From contig NZ_CP032757.1 of the NCBI RefSeq assembly GCF_003641185.1, forward strand, positions 1,984,001 through 2,048,000: 64,000 nucleotides of DNA, in the 5' to 3' direction. Position numbers and translations under genes: made by a program. The number at the start of each line of letters is the position of its first letter. Positions within the stretch are counted from its first letter, which is position 1. Shown piece by piece: positions 51,570 to 61,340 of this stretch. Origin of the DNA: Lactiplantibacillus pentosus (GTDB lineage Bacteria > Bacillota > Bacilli > Lactobacillales > Lactobacillaceae). A model generated the notes under the pieces. That model was not told the origin of the DNA. It searched no databases and saw nothing but the letters and a program-made list of their open reading frames with translations.

Positions 51570-51597
51570 CGTGCCATCAATTAAGCGGCACACCACG

Positions 51598-52317
51598 CTA
51601 AAGCAAGTCGACGCCACCATCAACATGTAAGACTTGGCCCGTCACAAACTGGTTCTGCATCAAATACACATAGGCGGAAGCGACTTCAGCTGGCGTGGCC
51701 ACCCGTTTCAAAGGATTGCCCTGACTAGCCGCGGCAGTCTGAGCCGATAACTGGTCAGCTGATAATCCACGCCAAAGCCCGGTCGGCGTCCATGTTGGTG
51801 CCACGGCGTTAACGCGGTGGTCTGGGCCCATCTCAACGGCTAACCCAGCCACCAGCGTATTGATGGCCTGATTCCCAACAATGGCGCCAGAAGCGTTATC
51901 CGGTCGACCACCCGCCCCAGAAGTCATGATGAGACTGCCATGCAGCGCCAAGTGCTGGCTAGCCAACTGGGCCAGTTGTAAATTTGCGAAGAACTTGTCT
52001 TCAATCGTTTTACGAATTGCCGCGACTGAATTATCTAAGAAGCCGCCACCCATGGCCCCACCAAGCATGGAAACGATATGGTCAAACTGTGATTGTGCAG
52101 TGAAGAACGCCGTCAATTGGTCGTGATCCTGTGCATCCAAAGCAGTTCCCGTGACGCGGTCCAGTGCTGCCAACGTCGTACAAGCAGCTTGAACATGCTC
52201 AGCTGTATGCCCAATCAGATGAACTTGCGCACCCGCTTGCAGCGCTTGCCGCGCGATTTCTAATCCAAACCCAGACGTTCCGCCGACGATTAAGACGCGT
52301 TGTTTGTTAAGTGTCAT
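51598..52317 (-). CDS. short-chain dehydrogenase/reductase
   Basis: A 239-residue SDR. The cofactor motif VGGTSGFGLEIA lies at about residue 11, and GGxxxGxG in place of TGxxxGxG is seen in several SDRs. The loop MLGGAMGGGF replaces NNAG. The expected Tyr-xxx-Lys is replaced by DNASGAIVGNQAINT, with no Tyr, so the catalytic pair appears absent. It may be a non-classical SDR. AGGAGG before ATG 52317 fixes the start. It is terminated jointly with the convergent gene. Confidence 0.8.
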   Translation of the reverse strand: MTLNKQRVLIVGGTSGFGLEIARQALQAGAQVHLIGHTAEHVQAACTTLAALDRVTGTALDAQDHDQLTAFFTAQSQFDHIVSMLGGAMGGGFLDNSVAAIRKTIEDKFFANLQLAQLASQHLALHGSLIMTSGAGGRPDNASGAIVGNQAINTLVAGLAVEMGPDHRVNAVAPTWTPTGLWRGLSADQLSAQTAAASQGNPLKRVATPAEVASAYVYLMQNQFVTGQVLHVDGGVDLL

Positions 52318-52345
52318 GATTAATTTCCTCCTAAATGAAAATAAA

Positions 52346-52371
52346 AACGATAATCGCAATCGATTATCGTT
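52346..52371 (-). terminator. terminator after nfo
   Basis: Near-perfect palindrome AACGATAATCG / CGATTATCGTT followed on the minus strand by TTTATTTTC, between nfo and the SDR. Confidence 0.8.
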
Positions 52372-52384
52372 CAATTCTGATTAA

Positions 52385-53281
52385 TTAACGTTGTGCTTCA
52401 ATATCTTCAATCAAATGGGCATTAAATTGGCCCGCCCGAAGCATCGCGATTTCATATTTATACGGCGGTAGCTGATGTTTCTTATCTTCACCGACATACG
52501 GTGTTTCCAAAATCTTGCTGACTGCTTCCAGTTGTGGATGATGGGCGACATAATTGAGCGCATCAAATCCGATCGTCCCCATCCCAATATTCGTATGGCG
52601 GTCTTTGTGCGCCCCTTGGGGATTTTTGGAATCATTCAGATGGACCACGCCCAGCCGGTCTAACCCGATGACGTGATCAAATTCATTCAAGACACCGTCA
52701 AAGTCGTCCTTGATGGCATAGCCGGCATCACTCGTGTGACAAGTATCAAACGTTACCGATAATTTTTCATTATAAGTCACGCCATCGATCATTTGCGCCA
52801 ACTCTTCAAACGTCCGACCAACCTCGGTTCCCTTACCAGCCATTGTTTCCAGCGCAATTTGTACGTGTTGTTCTGGCCGAATCACGGTGTTGAGTCCCTT
52901 AACGATTTGGGCGATGGCTGCGTCCGGTCCCGCGCCAATGTGGGCTCCGGGATGCAAGGTCAGTTGTGTCGCGCCAACCGCATCGGCCCGTTGAATTTCT
53001 TGGTAGAGAAATTCCGTCGCAAATTCAAAATATCCGGGCTTCTTCGTGTTACCGAGATTAACAATGTACGGCGCGTGGACCACGATTTGCTGCAAATCAT
53101 TGGCCGCAATCACCGGCTGTGCCTCGTCAATCTTCAACTCTTCAATCGGCTTACGCCGGGTGTTTTGAGGTGCACCCGTATAAATCATGAACGTGTTGGC
53201 CCCATAACTCACTGCTTCGTTGGCTGACCCCAGTAACATGTCGGGTGCCTTCATCGAAACGTGTGACCCTAATCTCAACAT
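52385..53281 (-). CDS. nfo: endonuclease IV (AP endonuclease)
   Basis: A 298-residue TIM-barrel AP endonuclease for base excision repair with three metals. Metal-ligand motifs include [18 protein letters not shown] and [25 protein letters not shown]. The start is [10 protein letters not shown] at 53281, the standard N-terminus, with an AAAGGA eleven bases upstream. The ATG at 53293 would place the SD immediately next to it. Monocistronic. Confidence 0.95.
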   Translation of the reverse strand: MLRLGSHVSMKAPDMLLGSANEAVSYGANTFMIYTGAPQNTRRKPIEELKIDEAQPVIAANDLQQIVVHAPYIVNLGNTKKPGYFEFATEFLYQEIQRADAVGATQLTLHPGAHIGAGPDAAIAQIVKGLNTVIRPEQHVQIALETMAGKGTEVGRTFEELAQMIDGVTYNEKLSVTFDTCHTSDAGYAIKDDFDGVLNEFDHVIGLDRLGVVHLNDSKNPQGAHKDRHTNIGMGTIGFDALNYVAHHPQLEAVSKILETPYVGEDKKHQLPPYKYEIAMLRAGQFNAHLIEDIEAQR

Positions 53282-53404
53282 TTTCGGTCCCATCCTTTAC
53301 GCTAGTTTGACGTTACTGGTCTACACCTGAACGTCGCATATACAATCATTATACACATTTTCCGCCACAAGCAGGAGCATCTGCGCTTAAGTGCCCAAAT
53401 CGAT

Positions 53405-54559
53405 TCACTGTTCGTGCGTCGTGGTATGCGGATAAAAATAAGCCAATGTTCGCTCACCGGCATGCCCGTCATTGCGCGTGTTCCATAATTGGTTAAAATT
53501 AGTCAACTGCATCGGCTTTGCCGGCGCTGCCAAGACTTGGTTCAACTCGGCCATCGTCGTCACCATTGGCCCCGGCGCCCACTCCTTGAAATCCGCTTGT
53601 AAGCCAACTTCTCGTTCATAATGTTGCCAATCAAAGACATAAAAAATCATTTTTTGGCAATTTGGTAAGAGCGCATAGTCAAAAACGACCGATGAATAAT
53701 CACTAATAAGGGTGCTTGCGACCGTCAACAATTCATCCGTACTAAATTCTGGAACCAACGTCACCTGGTCAGGAAAGCGGGCTTGCAAGTCGCGCTCCTG
53801 ACTGGCGAGGTGCGGATGCAATTTGATAATCAGCCGTTGATTGGCCCGCAACTGCAATTGGTCAAAATCCGTTGGCAATGCAAATTGCACCCCCGCCCGA
53901 TAAGTTGGCGCATACAAAATAACTTCCTGTTGTTTAAAATCTGGGTAACGCTGATAAATAGCCGCAGCCGTCTGCTGAACCCATTTTGACTGCCGATAAC
54001 GGTCTGAACGCGGATACCCGAGCACCCGCATCCGTGCCATCGGGACATGGTAACTGTCCGCAAAGACTTGCCCCATCTTGTCCGCACCGACAACGTAATC
54101 GGTAATCTGATTATAGACGGCTTGAAACCGCCGTTGGTCGCCAGCCGAACGTTTGACCGTCTGCGGGTCGCCCCACCCAAAGGTCTTCACCGCCCCCGCC
54201 GCATGCCAGAGCTGGATCATGCGCTGATTTGGCCGTCTAGTCAGACCAGCGGTAAACGCATAGTAGTTATCCAGATAAATATCGGCTGCCCGGGTCAAAA
54301 CGGGTACCCCGTGCAAGGCAAAGCCGATCGAGTCTTGAAACGGCTGCGTTGCGATGCCTTCCGCTGCCAACTGTTTAGCACCGGCTTGCGCACCCGGTAA
54401 ATAATAGACCATCACCCGCTGTGGCAATCGATCGGCTAACTGTCGAATGAAGTCTAAATTGTCGGCAAAGCTCATCAGATAGATCACCTGATCCGTTGAT
54501 TTGAAGTGTGCCAACCATGAGACGATCCGCACTAACCAAATATAAATTATTTTTTTCAC
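53405..54559 (-). CDS. CDP-glycerol glycerophosphotransferase family protein
   Basis: A 384-residue TagB/TagF-like transferase which adds glycerol phosphate (or a related polyol phosphate) to a teichoic acid or polysaccharide. Motifs MIQLWHAAGAVKTFGWG, VILYAPTYR and TLISDYSSVVFDYALL are characteristic. The N-terminal amphipathic segment (IIYIWLVRIVSWLAH) may bind the membrane. It starts at GTG 54559 after GAAGGGAAG. No other wall-teichoic genes adjoin. Half-copy E of the repeat lies upstream of its start. Confidence 0.9.
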   Translation of the reverse strand: MKKIIYIWLVRIVSWLAHFKSTDQVIYLMSFADNLDFIRQLADRLPQRVMVYYLPGAQAGAKQLAAEGIATQPFQDSIGFALHGVPVLTRAADIYLDNYYAFTAGLTRRPNQRMIQLWHAAGAVKTFGWGDPQTVKRSAGDQRRFQAVYNQITDYVVGADKMGQVFADSYHVPMARMRVLGYPRSDRYRQSKWVQQTAAAIYQRYPDFKQQEVILYAPTYRAGVQFALPTDFDQLQLRANQRLIIKLHPHLASQERDLQARFPDQVTLVPEFSTDELLTVASTLISDYSSVVFDYALLPNCQKMIFYVFDWQHYEREVGLQADFKEWAPGPMVTTMAELNQVLAAPAKPMQLTNFNQLWNTRNDGHAGERTLAYFYPHTTTHEQ

Positions 54560-54632
54560 GCTTGTCTTCCCTTCATTGCCATGTCAATGCATACGATACG
54601 TTTCATTCATATTGCAGCTCACGTGAAGGACC

Positions 54633-54836
54633 ATATTTAAGACGTGGGAGGTTAGCTTAAATCTGTGTCCTCACCGGCCATTGCCCAGAATACCTGTAAG
54701 CCGCTGTATGACGAACCGACAACTGCAGTTTTACGCTACCTCGCTTTGTTTCCAGCATTTCTAAGCTGGCTGCTTTGAACTAAAAAATTGGCATGCTTTG
54801 AACATGATTCGTGCTAAATAACAACTAGCACAATGC
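54633..54836 (-). repeat. half copy E of the interspersed element, inverted
   Basis: Reverse orientation compared with the others. From GCACAATGC at 54836 it runs leftwards through the TIR (slot TTAGCACGAATCATG), the GCCAGCTTAGAAATGCTGG stem region and GGCATTCTGGGCAATGGCC, and ends at the CCACGTCTTAAAT motif near 54633. The right half with the P1-P3 fold and the second TIR is missing. Confidence 0.8.
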
Positions 54837-54939
54837 GTGTGTATTATATAACAAATTGTTATTTCCAAGCTAGTCCTTTGGGCCGGTTCGAACACCTGAC
54901 AACCATTGATAGCCGGCTGCCGGCACAAAAATTTACAAT

Positions 54940-54984
54940 AAAAAAGCCGCGCATTTAGACCGTAATAACTGCTAAATGCGCGGC
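54940..54984 (-). terminator. terminator after the YitT gene
   Basis: GCCGCGCATTTAG pairs with CTAAATGCGCGGC, followed on the minus strand by TTTTTT. Confidence 0.93.
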
Positions 54985-55027
54985 GCTTAACTTCATCATA
55001 GCTGATAAGTCGTGTTGATACCCATGA

Positions 55028-55903
55028 CTATGGTTTTGGCTCGTAAAAATGCCCCAAAATCTTGACAGTGTCGGAAATGCTGACAAAGGCGTGCGGATCA
55101 GATTCCGCCATCGCCGCCTTCAGCTCACCCATTTCATAACGCGTGATAACCGTAAAGAGAATCGTCTTATCATCGTGTTGATAGGCCCCTTCAGCGTTAT
55201 GGACGATGGTCACCCCGCGACGAATGCGGTTTTGAACACTATCGATCACCGTTTTCGGTCGACTGGTAATAATCATCACCTGCATCTTTTGTTGACGAGT
55301 ATAGGTCATGTCCATGACGCGGCCGTTGACAAACAAGCCCAATGCGGAGTAGAACGCGTATGGCCACCCGTAAACAAAGCCTGCCGCGATGACGATAATC
55401 GAGTTGAAGGCCATGTTGATGGTCCCGATGCTACGCCCAGTTTTGCGACGTAACACGATTCCAATAATATCTAGCCCACCGGTCGAAATCCCGTTTTTGA
55501 GCGCCGTCCCAGTCCCAAAACCGTTGACCGCACCCCCGAAAATCGCACAAATAATCGGATCATGTGTTAAGCCAACTGGGGCAATCAGTTTAATCATAAT
55601 ACTGGACAACGTAACGGCTAAGAACGTATATAGCGTAAATTTATGTCCAATTGAACGCCACGCAATAATGAACATTGGCACGTTCAAAATAAACAGTAAT
55701 GCCGCGGTCGAGACCTGAATCGGAAGAAACTTAGTCATTAAACTATTGATTAATTGAGCCAACCCGGTAATCCCTGATGAATAAATATGCCCGGGCGTCC
55801 AGAAATAGTTCATGGCGATTGAAACTAAAATGGCGTAAATAAAAGCCGTCGACGCTTTGACCACGTCGCGATGATGCTTGGATAACTGCTGAAAATCATC
55901 CAT
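55028..55903 (-). CDS. YitT family membrane protein with C-terminal DUF2179 domain
   Basis: A 291-residue protein with five or six TM segments in residues 15-200 (SGITGLAQLINSL, GFGTGTALKNGISTGGLDIIGIVLRRKTGRSIGT) and a soluble DUF2179 domain at the end (KMQVMIITSRPKTVIDSVQNRIRRGVTIV). This is the standard YitT architecture. No transport activity is established. The start ATG 55903 lies about ten bases after AGGAGCG. It has a strong terminator at 54940-54984. Confidence 0.9.
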   Translation of the reverse strand: MDDFQQLSKHHRDVVKASTAFIYAILVSIAMNYFWTPGHIYSSGITGLAQLINSLMTKFLPIQVSTAALLFILNVPMFIIAWRSIGHKFTLYTFLAVTLSSIMIKLIAPVGLTHDPIICAIFGGAVNGFGTGTALKNGISTGGLDIIGIVLRRKTGRSIGTINMAFNSIIVIAAGFVYGWPYAFYSALGLFVNGRVMDMTYTRQQKMQVMIITSRPKTVIDSVQNRIRRGVTIVHNAEGAYQHDDKTILFTVITRYEMGELKAAMAESDPHAFVSISDTVKILGHFYEPKP

Positions 55904-56109
55904 GAATAGTGTGCGCTCCTTTACGTTTTTGCTTCCGTTATTGTAACACGCCTAACCGCGGACGACCGGCCTTTTGCAGTATTCTGCTAGAAGTCTCACG
56001 TTTCTCAGTGAAATCACATTATCAAGGTCGACGCACGTTAAATCAACTTCTGATCATGTCCACTGACTGGGGGCCTCATTGCGCGTCAAAAGTCCCGTTT
56101 TGTCCGTAA

Positions 56110-56640
56110 CTAATCCACTTTTGGTGCATCCGCCCATTGCTTGGCAATAAAATCAGCGCGACCGCCAGCTTCTTGTTCGGCATACACGACCGGATTGTTT
56201 TTGTAAAAACGCTGGTGACGAGCTTCAGCCGGATAAAATGGCTGGGCGTCTTCAATACTAGTCACGATTGGCTTATCGAACCGTTCACTGGCTTGTAATG
56301 CCCGTTTAGACGCTTCCGCGATTTCGCGCTGCTCAGGACTATTGACGAAGATGACTGGCCGATAATTATCACCACGGTCTTGGAACTGGCCCATTGCATC
56401 CGTGGGGTCCGTTTGATGCCAATAAATGGTCACAAGGTCCGCATAACTGATAACTGCCGGATCAAAGGTAATTTTGACCGCTTCAGTATGCCCGGTCGTG
56501 TGTGATTTGACCTGCTCGTATGTCGGATTTTTCGTGTGTCCGCCGGTATAACCCGAGACGACACTTTCAATGCCAGGCTGACTGTCGAACGGTTGGACCA
56601 TGCACCAAAAACATCCGCCCGCAAAAATTGCTGTTTCCAT
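56110..56640 (-). CDS. msrA: peptide methionine sulfoxide reductase MsrA
   Basis: A 176-residue enzyme that reduces methionine-S-sulfoxide. Catalytic Cys10 sits in FAGGCFWCM, and Cys13 could serve as resolving Cys. The conserved [32 protein letters not shown] and [20 protein letters not shown] follow. GGAGGG precedes ATG 56640. It sits after aspS behind a terminator, so it is likely separately transcribed. Confidence 0.96.
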   Translation of the reverse strand: METAIFAGGCFWCMVQPFDSQPGIESVVSGYTGGHTKNPTYEQVKSHTTGHTEAVKITFDPAVISYADLVTIYWHQTDPTDAMGQFQDRGDNYRPVIFVNSPEQREIAEASKRALQASERFDKPIVTSIEDAQPFYPAEARHQRFYKNNPVVYAEQEAGGRADFIAKQWADAPKVD

Positions 56641-56684
56641 GAGAATCCCTCCAACTAAATATTAATATAAATCTAACACTAATC

Positions 56685-56712
56685 AAAAAGAACGTCCATT
56701 ACTGAACGTCCT
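56685..56712 (-). terminator. aspS terminator
   Basis: On the minus strand AGGACGTTC pairs with GGACGTTCT (two G-U), loop AGTAAT, followed by TTTTTG. The two arms also look like a direct repeat. Confidence 0.7.
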
Positions 56713-56723
56713 TTCCATCATGA

Positions 56724-58529
56724 TTATTCAACTGAATCGTCGTCATCATCATCCGTCACAGGATGCGTAATCGTCAAATCCAAGTCGGTCAATTGTTGAT
56801 CAGCAACTCGTGCTGGTGCGCTAGTCATTGGTTCAGAAGCTTTCGAGTTCTTAGGGAACGCGATCACTTCACGAATGTTATCCTTACCAGCAAGCAGCAT
56901 GGCGAACCGGTCTAATCCGATTGCCAAACCGCCATGAGGTGGAAAGCCCATGTCAAGCGCATCTAGCAAGAAGCCAAATTGTTCTTTGGCCCGTTCTGGC
57001 GTGAAGTCCAATGCCCGGAACATCTTTTCTTGGAGTTCACGAGTGTGGATACGGATTGAGCCGCCACCTAATTCATAACCATTTAAAATAATGTCATATG
57101 ATTGTGCGTGAGCTTGGTGTGGGTCTTCGCCCTCATCCAAGTAGTGCACATCTTCTTCATTTGGCATCGTGAATGGATGGTGGGCTGGAACCCAACGTTC
57201 GATGCCTTCATCATATTCGAACAATGGCCAGTCAACGACCCACAAGTAGGCGTATTGATTTTCGTCAATCAAATCAAGTTCCTTGGCGATGGCCTTCCGG
57301 AGATAGCCGAGCGTGTCAGAAACCACTTTGAAACTGTCAGCAGCAAATAGCAACAAGTCGCCCGCTTTGGCCCCGGCAGCAGTCGTAATCGCTTCAAAGT
57401 CCCCGTCATTCTTAAAGAACTTCGCCACTGGACCGCTGAAGCCGTCGTCAGTGACCTTCATCCAGGCTAAGCCCTTTGCGCCAAAGCGTTTGACATAGTC
57501 CGTATAGGTATCGATCTGCTTACGTGAATAATGGTCAGCCCCGCCAGGAACGGCAATCGCCTTGACCATACCACCATTTTCAAGTGCATTATCAAAGACC
57601 TTGAAACCAGCCTTAGCGACCGCTGTGCTCATGTCTTTTAATTCCATACCGAACCGCACGTCTGGCTTTTCAGAACCAAACCGGTCCATGGCTTCTTGCC
57701 AAGTGAGGCGGGTAAATGGCGTCTTGATGTCGATGCCTTTGACCTGCTTCATGACTTGTTTGATCAAGCCTTCGGTGTATGACTGGATCTCTTCAGCGCT
57801 CAAGAAAGACGTTTCCATATCGATCTGGGTGAATTCTGGTTGGCGGTCACCACGTAAGTCTTCGTCCCGGAAACAACGGGCAATTTGATAGTAGCGGTCA
57901 AAGCCGGCACCCATCAATAATTGCTTAAATAACTGGGGTGATTGTGGTAAGGCATAGAAATGGCCTTGGTGCACCCGTGATGGCACTAAGTAGTCCCGGG
58001 CCCCTTCAGGTGTTGACTTGGTCAAGAATGGCGTTTCAATGTCGTAAAAGCCATTGGCATCAAAGTAACTGTGCACCGCTTGGGTAATGCCATTACGAAT
58101 CTTCAAGCTCCGTTGCATTTCAGGCCGGCGTAAGTCTAAGTAGCGATATTTCAACCGTAATTCATCCGACACATTGATGTCATCTTGAATATAAAATGGC
58201 GGTGTCTTGGCCTTGTTTAAAATCTTAGCATCGTGGACTTCAACTTCCACCTTACCTGATTTCATCCGGTCAGTCACAGCTTTGGCGTCCCGATTAACCA
58301 CCGTTCCTTGGACTTCGATCACGTATTCGCCCCGTAATTCATCAGCAACTGCTAATGCATCCGCTGAGAATTCCTGACTGAACACTAATTGAACAATGCC
58401 TTCACGGTCCCGTAAATCAATAAAAATCAGATTGCCAAGGTCACGCCGCTTTTGGACCCAACCTTGTAAGGTGACCGTTTGGCCTAAATAATCTTCATTA
58501 ATAAGGCCTGCATATGTGGTACGTTTCAT
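56724..58529 (-). CDS. aspS: aspartyl-tRNA synthetase
   Basis: A 601-residue class II synthetase. It has an N-terminal OB anticodon-binding domain ([28 protein letters not shown]), motif 2 ([28 protein letters not shown]), the bacterial insertion domain at about 290-420 and motif 3 [12 protein letters not shown]. It ends in an acidic DDDDDDSVE tail. It follows hisS by 46 bp, and both are controlled by the T-box upstream of hisS. Confidence 0.97.
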   Translation of the reverse strand: MKRTTYAGLINEDYLGQTVTLQGWVQKRRDLGNLIFIDLRDREGIVQLVFSQEFSADALAVADELRGEYVIEVQGTVVNRDAKAVTDRMKSGKVEVEVHDAKILNKAKTPPFYIQDDINVSDELRLKYRYLDLRRPEMQRSLKIRNGITQAVHSYFDANGFYDIETPFLTKSTPEGARDYLVPSRVHQGHFYALPQSPQLFKQLLMGAGFDRYYQIARCFRDEDLRGDRQPEFTQIDMETSFLSAEEIQSYTEGLIKQVMKQVKGIDIKTPFTRLTWQEAMDRFGSEKPDVRFGMELKDMSTAVAKAGFKVFDNALENGGMVKAIAVPGGADHYSRKQIDTYTDYVKRFGAKGLAWMKVTDDGFSGPVAKFFKNDGDFEAITTAAGAKAGDLLLFAADSFKVVSDTLGYLRKAIAKELDLIDENQYAYLWVVDWPLFEYDEGIERWVPAHHPFTMPNEEDVHYLDEGEDPHQAHAQSYDIILNGYELGGGSIRIHTRELQEKMFRALDFTPERAKEQFGFLLDALDMGFPPHGGLAIGLDRFAMLLAGKDNIREVIAFPKNSKASEPMTSAPARVADQQLTDLDLTITHPVTDDDDDDSVE

Positions 58530-58575
58530 AACATGCTTCCTCCTTCTTCTCTTTCGGCAAATTTGCCGTCCCTTA

Positions 58576-59856
58576 TTACTTATCTAAAACTTGGTGAGCA
58601 TCTTGATAAATATCGGCCATTGCAACCTTGGTCTCATCACCAGTTGCCATCGCCTTTAAATTAACGGCTTGTTCGGCTAATTCAGCTTCACCAACCGTCA
58701 TCGTGTAACGGGCATTCAAGCGGTCAGCACTCTTAAACTGTGCTTTTGGCTTGCGGTCCAAGTAATCCCGTTCAGCCTTGTAACCAGCGGCCCGTAACGC
58801 CTGAACGAGTTTCAAAGTCGTCGCGCTAGCTTCGTCGCCGATACCAACGACGTAAACATCAAGTTGGTCATCAGTTGGGACTTCAATGTTTTCGGCGTCC
58901 ATCAACACTAACAGGCGTTCGACACCCAAACCAAAGCCAACACCTGAGACTTCAGGGCCACCGAGTTCCTTGACTAACCCGTTGTACCGGCCACCAGCAC
59001 AAATCGTCGTGTAACCTTTGCCGAGTGCTTTGGAATGCGTCATGATTTCAAAAATCGTGTGGTTGTAATAATCCAACCCGCGGACCATCGTCGCGTCAAT
59101 TTCGTATGGAATGTCGAGCGCATCCAAGTACGTCTTGGTTTGATCAAAGTGTTCCTGCGCTTCAGGCGTCAAATAATCTAAGATCGATGGCGCATCGGCC
59201 ACGAACTGTTGATCTTCTGGTGCCTTACTATCCAGTACCCGCAATGGATTCTTGTGGAGCCGTTCCTTAGAATCATCACTCAATTCGTCAAAGTGTGGTT
59301 CCAAGTAATCGATCAGTGCTTGGCGGTAGTCATCACGCGTCTGTTGGTCTCCCAGCGTATTGATAACTAATTTTAAGTCGTTGAGGCCAAACTTCTTGAG
59401 CAAGTTGAATCCCATTGCGATTACTTCAACGTCTAGCGCGGCGCTTTCACTCCCAAAGGCTTCGACCCCGAGTTGATGGAATTCACGTAACCGACCAGAT
59501 TGTGGCCGTTCATAGCGGAACATTGGTCCCATATAATAGACTTTATAAGGTTTTAAAACTTGTGGCCCATATAATTTGTTTTCGACAAATGCACGGACCA
59601 CGCCGGCCGTACCTTCTGGCCGTAACGTAATGTGCCGATCACCCTTATCGTGAAAATCATACATTTCCTTAGTCACGATATCTGATGTGTCGCCAGCTGA
59701 ACGTGAGAAGACTTCAAAGTTTTCAAACATTGGTGTGCGAATTTCTTTAAACTGATAAGTTTTGAAGACGGCGCGGGCCGTTGCTTCAACGTATTGCCAT
59801 TTTTCACTATCGCCAGGCAAAATGTCGGCGGTGCCTTTAGGCCGTTGATATCTCAT
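58576..59856 (-). CDS. hisS: histidyl-tRNA synthetase
   Basis: A 426-residue class II synthetase. It starts [24 protein letters not shown], with motif 2 [22 protein letters not shown], the histidine motifs [14 protein letters not shown] and [12 protein letters not shown], and a C-terminal anticodon-binding domain ([26 protein letters not shown]). GGGAGG before ATG 59856 decides the start; the longer frame to 59889 runs into the T-box terminator. Confidence 0.97.
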   Translation of the reverse strand: MRYQRPKGTADILPGDSEKWQYVEATARAVFKTYQFKEIRTPMFENFEVFSRSAGDTSDIVTKEMYDFHDKGDRHITLRPEGTAGVVRAFVENKLYGPQVLKPYKVYYMGPMFRYERPQSGRLREFHQLGVEAFGSESAALDVEVIAMGFNLLKKFGLNDLKLVINTLGDQQTRDDYRQALIDYLEPHFDELSDDSKERLHKNPLRVLDSKAPEDQQFVADAPSILDYLTPEAQEHFDQTKTYLDALDIPYEIDATMVRGLDYYNHTIFEIMTHSKALGKGYTTICAGGRYNGLVKELGGPEVSGVGFGLGVERLLVLMDAENIEVPTDDQLDVYVVGIGDEASATTLKLVQALRAAGYKAERDYLDRKPKAQFKSADRLNARYTMTVGEAELAEQAVNLKAMATGDETKVAMADIYQDAHQVLDK

Positions 59857-59887
59857 TAATTGGTTCCTCCCTTTGATTGCAATCGAC

Positions 59888-60110
59888 AAAAAAAGCGCCC
59901 TTGATTATTTACCAAGGGCGCAATTGCGCGGTACCACCTTTATTGAGTACTAATTGATAACGTCTGTAATCACAGGCGGAACGCTGCCGTTCACCTCAAA
60001 AGCGTCTCCTCATTGCTCACTATCCGGAATTCTCAGCACTACCGGTCTCTGGTTAAAGTGTGGCACAATGCTCTTACTTTCTCTGCGGTCGATTGATTAA
60101 TATATGGTTA
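59888..60110 (-). promoter_or_regulatory. T-box riboswitch controlling hisS-aspS
   Basis: On the minus strand AAAGGTGGTACCGCGC (59940-59925) is the T-box bulge sequence, followed by the terminator GCGCCCTTG..CAAGGGCGC and a T-run at 59888-59922. The upstream stem I contains GGAGACGC, so the specifier could be GAC (Asp). I could not settle the specifier from reading alone. Confidence 0.9.
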
Positions 60111-60247
60111 AAGTTACACGAAATTCGCTTAAAAGTCAACGACTCTCGTTAAATTTCTGCCAAGTTTTCGTCGCGTGCTGATTTTTTTGGTATACTATTT
60201 GCAGCACTTTAAATTGCAATTATCTTAAATTTAGTTGGTGACAATCC

Positions 60248-61096
60248 ATGCAAGTTCTTAAACAATTTTGGCGTCAAATTACCGTGACTGTGATTTTTAT
60301 CGGCCTGGTAATTGGATTCGTGATCTTACTAGCGACCAACAATACGGCCACCGTTAATATCGCGAACGTCAATATCCGGAATGGTCCCGGGATGAGTTAT
60401 GCCATCGAAGATACCACGGCCAAAGGGACAAAAGTCCACATTATGAAACGCAAGAATAATTGGTTATACGTTCGCTATGCTGATCATAAATTTGGCTGGA
60501 TCGCCAGCTGGCTCGTCAATGAACACAACAGTCAGTTAGCGAAGACCACTAAAATTTCGGACGCCACCATCGTTTTAGACCCCGGCCACGGTGGTTCCGA
60601 TTCCGGCGCCCTCTCCAATAAGGGCAAGATGGAAAAAATGTATACGCTACGGGTCGCTAAAGCAGTGGCTAAAAAGCTACGGGCAGCAGGTGCCCACGTC
60701 GTCCTGACACGGGATAGTGATAAATACGTTGGCCTCAGCGCACGTCCGGCCATCGCCAACAAGTTGCATGCGGATGCCTTCATTAGTTTCCACTTTGATA
60801 GTTCACCGGAAAAAAATACCGCATCTGGGATTACGACTTATTATTATCACAAGTCCACCTCGCTGGCATTAGCCAAGGCGTTAAATAGCAAGGTTGCCGG
60901 CCTGCCACTCCCTAGCAAGGGCACTGAATTCGGTGACTTCTTAGTTATTCGTGATAACTCGCGACCATCCGTCTTGATGGAACTCGGCTATATCAATGAT
61001 AAATCCGACTTCAAGACGATCAGTTCTAAGAAGTATCCACAAGAAGTCGCGCACGCCGTCTATGCTGGTCTCAGCACTTACTTTGCGAACCAATAA
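60248..61096 (+). CDS. N-acetylmuramoyl-L-alanine amidase with SH3 domain
   Basis: A 282-residue peptidoglycan amidase. An N-terminal membrane anchor (ITVTVIFIGLVIGFVILL, 11-28) is followed by a bacterial SH3 domain (ANVNIRNGPGMSYAIEDTTAKGTKVHIMKRKNNWLYVRY, about 37-80). The Amidase_3 catalytic domain has zinc ligands in VLDPGHGGSDSGA, Glu in KMEKMYTL, ISFHFDSS and VLMELGYINDKSD. It hydrolyses the MurNAc-L-Ala bond. In related lactobacilli it lies beside hisS as here. ATG 60248. The strong terminator at 61157-61199 separates it from copy F. Confidence 0.93.
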   Translation: MQVLKQFWRQITVTVIFIGLVIGFVILLATNNTATVNIANVNIRNGPGMSYAIEDTTAKGTKVHIMKRKNNWLYVRYADHKFGWIASWLVNEHNSQLAKTTKISDATIVLDPGHGGSDSGALSNKGKMEKMYTLRVAKAVAKKLRAAGAHVVLTRDSDKYVGLSARPAIANKLHADAFISFHFDSSPEKNTASGITTYYYHKSTSLALAKALNSKVAGLPLPSKGTEFGDFLVIRDNSRPSVLMELGYINDKSDFKTISSKKYPQEVAHAVYAGLSTYFANQ

Positions 61097-61156
61097 TCTT
61101 AGTCACAGTTAGTCATGGCTTGCCTTATAGACGTGACCAACATCACTGCACACTTC

Positions 61157-61199
61157 AAGCCGCTTCAAGAATCCATGTTGATTCTTGAAGCGGCTTTTT
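61157..61199 (+). terminator. terminator after the amidase gene
   Basis: AAGCCGCTTCAAGAATC pairs with GATTCTTGAAGCGGCTTTTT. Confidence 0.94.
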
Positions 61200-61340
61200 A
61201 GTATTCTTCAATAGGACTTGGTACTAACAAATTGGTACTATTGCTCAGGTCGTCCCTCTTTAAACGACACAACTAGTCCACTTCAATTGTGCTTCACAAC
61301 CGACTGCGTTACAGTAATTATAAACAGACCATCAGCGAAC

